A stretch of 64,000 bases of DNA from Lonicera japonica (taxonomy: Eukaryota > Streptophyta > Magnoliopsida > Dipsacales > Caprifoliaceae), in contig JAKCWG010000736.1 of assembly GCA_021464415.1 (NCBI GenBank), positions 124,001 to 188,000 of the forward strand. The letters run 5' to 3'. Shown piece after piece: positions 56,361 through 64,000 of the stretch. The notes below the pieces were generated by a model. The model did no database searches. It saw only the letters and a program-made list of their open reading frames with translations, and was not told where the DNA came from. Each line of letters starts with the position of its first letter. Position 1 is the first letter of the stretch. The position numbers and the translations under genes were made by a program.

Positions 56361-57633
56361 GAACTTAACATATTTTAGATTATAGGTAGAGGTAGAGGTC
56401 TCTACAATATAAGACATAACTTTAAATTTTCTCTAAATGCAAGTTTTAAAAATAGAAACAACAGCTATAATTTTGCTAATGAAAAGGAATGAGAATATGC
56501 ATATTTTGCTTTTCATTTTATTTATTGCCATAACTTATTATACTAATAGTATTTTTAAGAATGTTTTATGTTTATACTTTTTATTGCTATGTTCAAAATA
56601 GTTGTTTACCACCCATAAGTGGGCCCAGTGGCAACACTAGGTTCCTATGGGGGATCTATCCATTTAGCAGGAAATCTCGTGTTTGAATCCCTTCACGTGA
56701 AAATTCCCTTTAGCCAACATCGGGCTCAATTTCGTGACTGGGTATGAGTCCCACATCCAATGTGGTGCATGGGACCACTTGGGGGAAAGGCCAAATATAT
56801 ATATATATAAACAAAATAATTGCTTGCTCGAACCTCAGTTGCAACCAAGATATTCTCAAGTTTGAATGATTAGGCCCACACTCCCCCTCTCCCTCTTAGG
56901 ATCGAACAGGTGTATCCATGATCGATTGTACAAATTTTATTTTTATTTTTTTGCTTGCTCTAGCTAATTTATCTTGCATTTAGAGCCATAAATGAACTTA
57001 CAGACCGGTTACGATACTTTAGAATTGTGTTTCCTTCAATACTTTAGGATTTCATTTTTCCATGGAGTGTTGTTTTTCTCAAGTCTCTACAAAATTTGCA
57101 AATTTGTTATCAAGTTTTTAAGTGGGTTTTTATCTCCTTTTATATCTATATATGCAGCCTCGCTCCAAAAAGGAACGGTCTATCTCTTTTAGAAAAAGAT
57201 GGACCATCCATTTTGAGGTGTAAACTTTTTTTTTTATGAAATTTGGTGAAAGTGATCCTAATAAATAAATCATCTCTGCAGAAGTTTACTGAAAAATTCA
57301 AATCAAAACGTAGGGTAATAGAAAATTAATGTATATGACCCAAAAAATAAGTAAAAAAAAAAGCTAATTTTTTTATTTAGTATGCTAAAAGCTAACCAGC
57401 AACCACTATGCCATTAATTCATGACAACAGATTTAAAAATGACCAACTAAATGTGGTTGAGAATATCCAAGTACATGCAAGTGATAGATCTTAGCCTATT
57501 ACAAGAGTGGGGAAAAGAGTTGCTAATTAGCTAAATGGAGATTCAATACAAACTCATTTATAACTTGCAACCAAATATATGTTTCCAAATCACCAACATG
57601 AAAGTGAAACTCATGATTTCTCACTAGTTAAGA
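56361..57633. other. Spacer with possible SINE
   Basis: AT-rich with no coding frame. It contains the SINE-like segment (56610-56815), a (TA)n tract near 56800, and a stray half palindrome unit at 56916-56933. Confidence 0.45.
56610..56815 (+). mobile_element. Possible tRNA-type SINE
   Basis: AGTGGCAACACTAGG resembles a pol III A box and GTTTGAATCC, about 55 bp later, a B box with one mismatch. The body then carries a GGGTATGAGTCCCACATCC tract and ends in an (AT)n run. No target duplication was established. Confidence 0.35.
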
Positions 57634-59398
57634 TGATAAACGCTTAATATTGTCATTCATATGCTCATTTTCGGAGTTGTTTGACGCGTTTATTTCTCTA
57701 AAACTACTCGGTTTGCCAACTTATTTCGCGATTAGCCTCGTAGCACTTTTGTATTTAACAATGCTTGGAAAGGCATATTTTTGTGTTTATTTTGGTGTCT
57801 TTAGATTTCAAGAAATATTGTATTTAATACAATAGTGGAATTTTCCATGGACAAAAAGAATTCAAGATAGTGGAATTTTCCATGGACAAAAATAATTCAA
57901 GAAAGTCTCCATGTCCATGTGATTAAAGAGCATCCAAGAAAGAAAGTCTCCATGTCCATGTGATTAAAGAGTATCCAAGATAGTGGAATTCTCCACCAAA
58001 AATAAACAATAAAAATAAAAATTAAAAAAATAAAATTAAAAAGCATTGTTTATTATTTTAGCATCCAACACAACTCTCCTATTTATAGTCTTCATTGTTG
58101 TGTTGGAGAGGACACTTTTTTTACTTCTCATTTCTCAATTTATAGAGAGCTTGTAATAGTTTTATTTTCTAGAGAGAGAAATGGAGTTCACTTTTATAAT
58201 TCTTGTCTCTACATTTATTATGGAGTAAATTTCTTTGCTAAGGCTAAAAGATGAAGTTTGCAATGCATTAATTATGTAAGTTCAATTCTCATTCCATTGT
58301 TAGTATTGTTAAATACTTTTTGAATCCTTCATCTTCTCCATTTTTTCAACCATTCATAAACTAGTAAGATAATTTTCATATGATGATTTGACTTTGTATG
58401 CCTTGTATACATAGATCTCAAGCATTAATGAGAAAATGATACACTTGTGTATTTCTTACTAGCTTATGTCCATTCTTTCTTTGAATGAGATACTTTTCAT
58501 TGCCAAGCATGATTAGTTTTTGAATATTCATGGAAACACCATAAATTTGAGATTTTTATCTTTTAATACTTTAATGATATGTTGAGTGCTTTCTATACTT
58601 TATGTGATTTTAAGACTCATCATCTTCTTAGTTAAAGTATTGCCAAAGAGGATCTTTTAAATTTATGTCATAAAAAACTTCATTAATCATTTTAAGGATT
58701 CAATTTGTATTTATCAAATAAGTCTATATAGGACGGTTTGACCTCCACCTAGACCTCCCAATCTTAGACAAATGAAATGTTATGATTTATCGAGCTAAAC
58801 TCCTTGTAGTTGGCCATTTTCATAATCAAGTCATTTGCCTAGGGGAAACTAACAATGAGTTCTTAAATGCCTAGTTTAAATTTATGCCTTTTATTTTTGT
58901 GTATTTTAAGTTTGAATCTTGGTTGATATTATGTGGGAATGGGTTGCACTTGCTTCACACCCTTTGTCACAAGATAAAAATGAGAGATACACTTGTGTTG
59001 ATATTTGCTTACATCCTTTCTTTATATGGCATTTATATGGGAATGGGTTGCTTTTGCTCCACACCCTTTTGCTTAGAAATGGGTAAAATATTCAACACTT
59101 AGGAATTGCATTGAGAACTTTGAATGAGATTGATTTTACTTAACTTTGCAAAACAAATGAATTCTATAATGCCTTAGCCTTTTCTCATCTATTGTTACAT
59201 CATTTTAATTTTTATTGCAAGACTTTAAAATCAACCATTAAAATCAACCAATTAAATTCTCTTCACAAAACCTTGGACTCGTAATCACCACATCGTCTTT
59301 CCGACTATCCTTGTGGTTCGACACTTGGACTTACCAAGTATTATAACTTGACAACCTGCACTTGGGTACCTAAGCACGGAAGTATTTTCGGCGCGTCA
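57634..59398 (+). repeat. Athila-2 5' LTR (1765 bp)
   Basis: U3 carries two 35-bp tandem units at 57832-57866 and 57867-57901 (containing TTTTCCATGGACAAAA). Two units of about 41 bp follow from 57901 and 57942 (containing CTCCATGTCCATGTGATT). It shares GGGAATGGGTTGC motifs (58935 and 59039) and the U5 hairpin CTTGG-ACTTA-CCAAG (59324-59338) with Athila-1. Confidence 0.92.
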
Positions 59399-59404
59399 AG
59401 TTTT

Positions 59405-59422
59405 TGGCGCCGTTGCCGGGGA
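59405..59422 (+). other. Athila-2 primer-binding site (Asp tRNA)
   Basis: TGGCGCCGTTGCCGGGGA, identical to the Athila-1 site and placed six bases after the LTR. Confidence 0.88.
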
Positions 59423-59506
59423 TACGGCGAAAGACGGATTACGGGTTTTATAAAAAAAAAAAAATCACTTTGTGGAAAATTTTATTCGAGATCACCCTTC
59501 CGGGCT

Positions 59507-62500
59507 TATGCGCGGAAATTTGTACATTGATCTTCGCATAAGTCCACCAAGAGGCCAACCACTACCAAGGCATCCTAGTCCTTCACCTACTCCTTCCGAA
59601 ATGGCTGACGAGGATAATGAGTCAAATACCGGAGAAAATAATAATCACGATCCTCCGGTTCGAACAATGAGGGATTATCTTCAACCACCTCGGGCGACGT
59701 CTAATTCTTGCATCATTCTCCCCACCGGACAAGCGGGAACATTCTCCTTTAAGCCAGGTATGCTTCAACATATCCCCTCTTTTCATGGTATGGAATCCGA
59801 AAATCCGTACTTACATTTGAAAGATTTTGAGGAAGTTTGCTCCACGTTTCGTGAGGCAAACACCAATGAGGAAGTAATGCGTTTAAAACTTTTTCCTTTC
59901 TCCTTAAAAGATAAAGGAAAATTATGGTTGAATGCTCTAAGACCGCAATCTATTCGGTCTTGGCAAGTACTTCAATCGGAGTTTTTAAAAAAATTCTTTC
60001 CCGTCCATCGGACCAACGCTTTGAGAAGGGCGATATCCAATTTTTCGCCAAAAGAAAATGAAAGTTTTTACAAATGTTGGGAAAGATACAAGGAACTTTT
60101 AAACGCATGTCCTCACCATGGCCACGAAACATGGAGCCTTGTAAGCTATTTTTATGAATCACTCACTCCCGCCATGCGCACGTTTGTGGAAACGATGTGT
60201 AATGGAAATTTTTTGAGCAAAAGTCCGGAGGAAGCTTTGTTGTACTTTGACGAAATAGCCGAAGGTGCCCAAAATTGGAACACCTACACGGACGAGGTTA
60301 AGGGTAAAGTTTCCGAGAGGGGGGGTTTGTACCAATTGTCCAAAGGTGATGACATTGAGTTAAAATTTCTTCAATTGTCAAAGAAAGTCGAAGCCATGGA
60401 GTCTTGTAAAATGAGGGAAAGTAGTGTAGGTACTAGCACCGTTTGTGTCATTTGTGAGAAGGTGGGACATTCCACGGAGGAGTGTCACACAATTCCGGCC
60501 TTCAAAGAGGTCCTTCAAAGTCCCTCACAAGTCAATGCCTTGAACTCGTATCCTAGACCACACAATGATCCATTTTCTCAAAGGTACAATGAAGGGTGGA
60601 GGAACCATCCTAATTTTAGTTGGGGGGGAAATCAAAATACTCATCAAAATTCGAATGCAAATTCCTACCAACCAAGACCACCTCCACCCCAAAACAACTC
60701 TTTTGGTCAAGCAAACCCAAACCCAAATTCAAATTTGGAGACTCTTTTGCGGCAGTTTGTAGACAAAACCAATAGAGATGTTAGTGATTTGAAAATTCAA
60801 ATGTCCAAACTCACCACTGCTTTAGCAACCCAAGAAAAAGGAAAGTTTCCGGCCCAACCAATAGCTAATCCTATAGGGCAAGCCATGATAGTTGAAGGGG
60901 AGTCGAGTGGGAATGTAGAGGAGTTAAAATCCATCACAACCCTTAGAAATGGAAAGATGATTGACAAAATTATAGTTCCTAAGGCCCAAACGCCGGTGGA
61001 CATAGCCGAGTCAACACCAAGTGAAGGAGTAGAAGAAGAAAAGAATGTGAGGGAAAAGGAGGAGGAAAAGAGGAATGAGAAAGAGGACATAGAAAAAATC
61101 AGAAATAACATCAAAGTCCCTTTTCCCGAAAGGTTAAATCAACCTCATAAGGAAAATTGCAACACCGAAATTCTTGATGTGTTTAGGCAAGTCAAGATCA
61201 ACATTCCATTGCTTGACGCGGTCAAGCAAATACCTTCATATGCTAAATTTCTCAAAGATTTGTGTACCACAAAAAGAAGGTTGAATGTTAAGAAAAAAGC
61301 ATTTATGACAGAACAAGTGAGCTCTATCATGCAAGGCACTCGTATTCCAAAATTTAAAGATCCTGGTTGCCCAACCATTTCATGTTTAATTGGCAATTGT
61401 CGCATAAAAAATGCTTTACTTGATTTGGGAGCTAGTGTTAATGTGCTTCCTTTTTCGCTGTACCAACAATTGGGGTTAGGAGAGTTGAAACCCACCAAAG
61501 TGACAATTCAATTAGCGGATCGCTCCGTTAAGATACCGAGAGGGATAATAGAGGATGTTCTTGTGCAAATTGATAAATTCTACTTTCCCGTTGATTTCAT
61601 TGTTCTTGATATGCAACCGGTAGCAAATCCCGCTAATGAAATTCCTGTCATTTTAGGAAGACCATTTCTTGCCACATCTAATGCTATCATTAATTGCAAG
61701 AATGGAATTGTTAAATTGGCTTTTGGAAACATGACTCTTGAGCTAAATGTGTTCTCTTTAAGCAAACAACAAAATGATTTTGATGAAGAAAGTGAACATG
61801 TGAACATGATAGAGTCATTAGTCCAAGATCATTTTAATAATACTTACGATTTGGATTCAATGGAAGAGAATCTAACCACTTCCAATGAATTCGATGAGTG
61901 TTTGCAAGTGTTTTCCTTACTTGATGATAAGGTTCAGGATCCGAAGGAGCAAAATGGGAGCACATCCGATCCAACACTAAAGCTTGAGGGACAAATGGAG
62001 CTCAAGCCACTGCCAAGCAACTTGAAGTATGCTTTCCTAGGTGCTTCCAGAACCTACCCTGTGGTAATCTCTTCCGAACTCTCAAAAGAGCAAGAGGTGA
62101 GGTTGGTAAGTATGCTTAATAAACATAAGAAAGCTTTTGGTTGGACACTAGCTGACCTCCAAGGGATTAATCCTTTAATTTGCACTCACAAAATCCACTT
62201 GGAGGAAAATGCTAAACCATCTAGACAATTTCAACGCCGTTTGAACCCAAACATGCAAGAAGTTGTAAGAAATGAGGTATTGAAATTACTAGATGCGAAA
62301 ATCATTTATCCAATCTCTGATAGCAAATGGGTGAGTCCAACCCAAGTTGTACCAAAGAAATCCGGGCTTACAGTAGTAAAAAATGAAAAAAATGAATTAA
62401 TACCCCAAAGAGTCACCACCGGGTGGCGAGTGTGCATTGACTACCGTAAGCTTAATGAAGTAACACGTAAAGATCATTTCCCGCTTCCATTTTTGGACCA

Positions 62501-64000
62501 AACACTCGAAAGAGTAGCCGGGCATGAATTTTACGCGTTCTTAGATGGATTCTCCGGGTACAACCAAATTGAGATTGATTTAAATGATCAAGAGAAAACC
62601 ACCTTCACATGCCCCTTTGGCACCTTTGCATATCGAAGGATGCCATTTGGGTTGTGCAATGCACCAGCGACCTTTCAAAGGTGCATGCTAAGTATCTTTA
62701 GCGACATGGTGGAAAAGACCTTAGAGGTATTTATGGATGACTTTACCGTTTACGGTAAGTCATTCGATAATTGTTTGTTGAATGTTGAGCAGGTTTTAGA
62801 AAGGTGCATTGAGAAACAACTTGTTCTTAATTGGGAGAAATGTCATTTCATGGTGACAAAGGGTATTGTCTTAGGGCACATTATTTCGAAGAAAGGAATC
62901 GAAGTTGACAAGGCAAAAATAGAAATTATCTCAAAGCTCCCCACCCCCAAGTCAATCAAGGATGTTCGCTCATTCTTGGGGCATGCCGGATTCTACCGAA
63001 GGTTCATTCAAAATTTTAGCACCATTGCTAAACCCATGTGCAAGTTGCTCTTGAAAGATGCCCCATTTGAATGGACCAAAGAATGTGAAGAAGCCTTTGT
63101 AAAACTCAAGCACATGCTCACTACCGCACCCATCATGCAAACCCCCGATTGGAGTTTGCCATTCGAACTCATGTGCGATGCAAGCGATTACGCCATGGGG
63201 GCGGTCCTCGGCCAAAGAAAGGACAAAAAGCCCGGGGTCATTTACTATGCGAGCCGAACTCTCAATGAGGCTCAAATGAACTACACCACCACTGAGAAAG
63301 AACTCTTGGCTATTGTCTTTGCCCTCGACAAATTTCGGTCTTACCTCATTGGGTCACCTATTGTCATTTTCACCGATCATGCGGCCCTCAAGTATCTTTT
63401 CACAAAGAAAGATGCAAAGCCAAGGCTTCTAAGATGGATTCTTTTCCTACAAGAATTCAATCTTTTCATAAAGGATAAGAAGGGTGTCGAAAATGTGGTG
63501 GCGGATCATTTATCTCGCCTTTCATTCACCGACCACATTGAAGAGAGTGCTATTAAAGACTCTTTTCCGGATGAGCAACTATTCACAATCTCTTCCTCAC
63601 CATGGTATGCCGATATCATGAACTATCTTGTCACCGAAAAGATGCCAAGCCATTGGAATGCCCAAGACCGAAGAAAATTCTTGTCCGAGGTCAACCGTTT
63701 TTATTGGGATGATCCATACTTGTTTAAGTATGGGGCGGATCAAATCATTCGACGATGCATTCCCAATAATGAGTTCGAAAGGGTTTTAAGCTCTTGCCAC
63801 AATGAAGCCTGCGGTGGGCATTTCTCAGCTAAGAAGACGGCCGCCAAGATTCTACAATGTGGCTTTTATTGGCCAACAATGTTCAAAGACGCCTACGCCT
63901 TTTGCAAAGCTTGCCCGAGATGCCAAATGTTAGGAGGAATCACAAGAAAAAGCATGATGCCTCTCAACCCGATCCTCGTAGTTGAAATTTTTGATTGTTG
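59507..64000 (+). CDS. Athila-2 gag-pol polyprotein (partial, open to window end)
   Basis: From ATG 59507 (MRGNLYIDLRISPPRG) I read 1498 codons with no stop or frameshift up to the last base. Retrotrans_gag lies at about 60-220 (KKFFPVHRTNALRRAI, ETMCNGNFLSK). Zinc knuckle CVICEKVGHSTEEC is near residue 315, protease [12 protein letters not shown] near 640. RT has [16 protein letters not shown] (about 980) and active site FMDDF (about 1080). RNase H has CDASDYAMGAVLG (about 1225). The integrase zinc region HNEACGGH...CKACPRCQ (about 1430-1475) is present; the catalytic core is outside the window. Compared with Athila-1 there is no stop after MCNG. This copy looks coding-competent as far as visible. 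Confidence 0.92.

Larger units (their letters stand above)
57634..64000 (+). mobile_element. Athila-2: Athila-type gypsy element, right side beyond window
   Basis: The LTR starts TGATAAACGC (57634) and ends GCGCGTCA (59398). The Asp tRNA primer site is at 59405-59422, then gag-pol open to the window end. It is clearly related to Athila-1 in LTR ends, PBS and protein, but has a different U3 (no CCATGATCGATCATGG repeats). The 3' LTR and any ORF3 lie outside the window, so age cannot be estimated. Confidence 0.93.

Noticed and set aside
1..64000. tRNA, rRNA or annotated microRNA genes
   Set aside because: Only short tRNA-complementary primer sites were seen; no complete RNA gene could be recognised by eye.

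Overview
The window is eukaryotic nuclear DNA from a flowering plant, very probably a eudicot. The evidence is AT-rich intergenic sequence, many nested Ty1/copia and Ty3/gypsy LTR retrotransposons of plant lineages, plant-type CACTA and Mutator-like DNA elements, and the remains of a TIR-NBS-LRR resistance gene, a class abundant in eudicots and missing from grasses. No species-specific marker was recognised. No intact host gene was found; the only host-derived locus recognised is the TIR-NBS-LRR pseudogene on the minus strand (13322-16421).

Layout. 1-5265: Copia-A (+), left LTR cut by the window edge, one gag-pol frame with two nonsense codons and a deletion at the RNase H end. 5266-7865: AT-rich spacer. 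7866-8345: one end of a CACTA transposon. 8657-11522: Copia-B (-), a complete but non-autonomous element with TTACA target duplication, lying beside or inside a LINE fragment (11580-12380, -). 13322-16421: TNL pseudogene. 18100-23172: Copia-C (-), identical 156-bp LTRs and ACCCC duplication, pol open, gag interrupted by three in-frame TAG codons. 23399-24799: MULE-like element with about 100-bp terminal inverted repeats and a 9-bp duplication. 26806-28251: SIRE-like solo LTR with TGGTC duplication. 30180-31260: Ogre/Tat-like debris. 31289-31733: long foldback. 33544-37130: gypsy LTR-derived block with three 494-bp tandem repeats. 37131-51306: a gypsy solo LTR (-) split by Athila-1 (37691-49691, +), a 12.0-kb element with ATAAT duplication and LTRs that I see differing at only two positions. 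53900-56360: decayed Tat-type gypsy. 57634-64000: Athila-2 (+), running off the window with an uninterrupted 1498-codon gag-pol frame.

The most unusual signal is in Athila-1. A 14-16-bp perfect palindrome (CCATGATCGATCATGG) occurs in pairs with centres 20-21 bp apart. Two pairs lie in the U3 part of each LTR, and three pairs lie inside the element between pol and the downstream third ORF, just ahead of a nearly G-free, CU-rich leader (8 G in 262 nt). This looks like a shared promoter or operator module that may drive a separate ORF3 transcript. The related Athila-2 LTR has different short repeats at the same place. Both Athila LTRs keep a U5 hairpin with a compensatory base-pair change.

Other points: five perfect CACGCGC motifs within 70 bp of the Copia-C leader; three amber codons in an element whose LTRs are identical; and a long foldback that could make a double-stranded RNA. 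All functional statements are inferred from reading the sequence; no database search was run.
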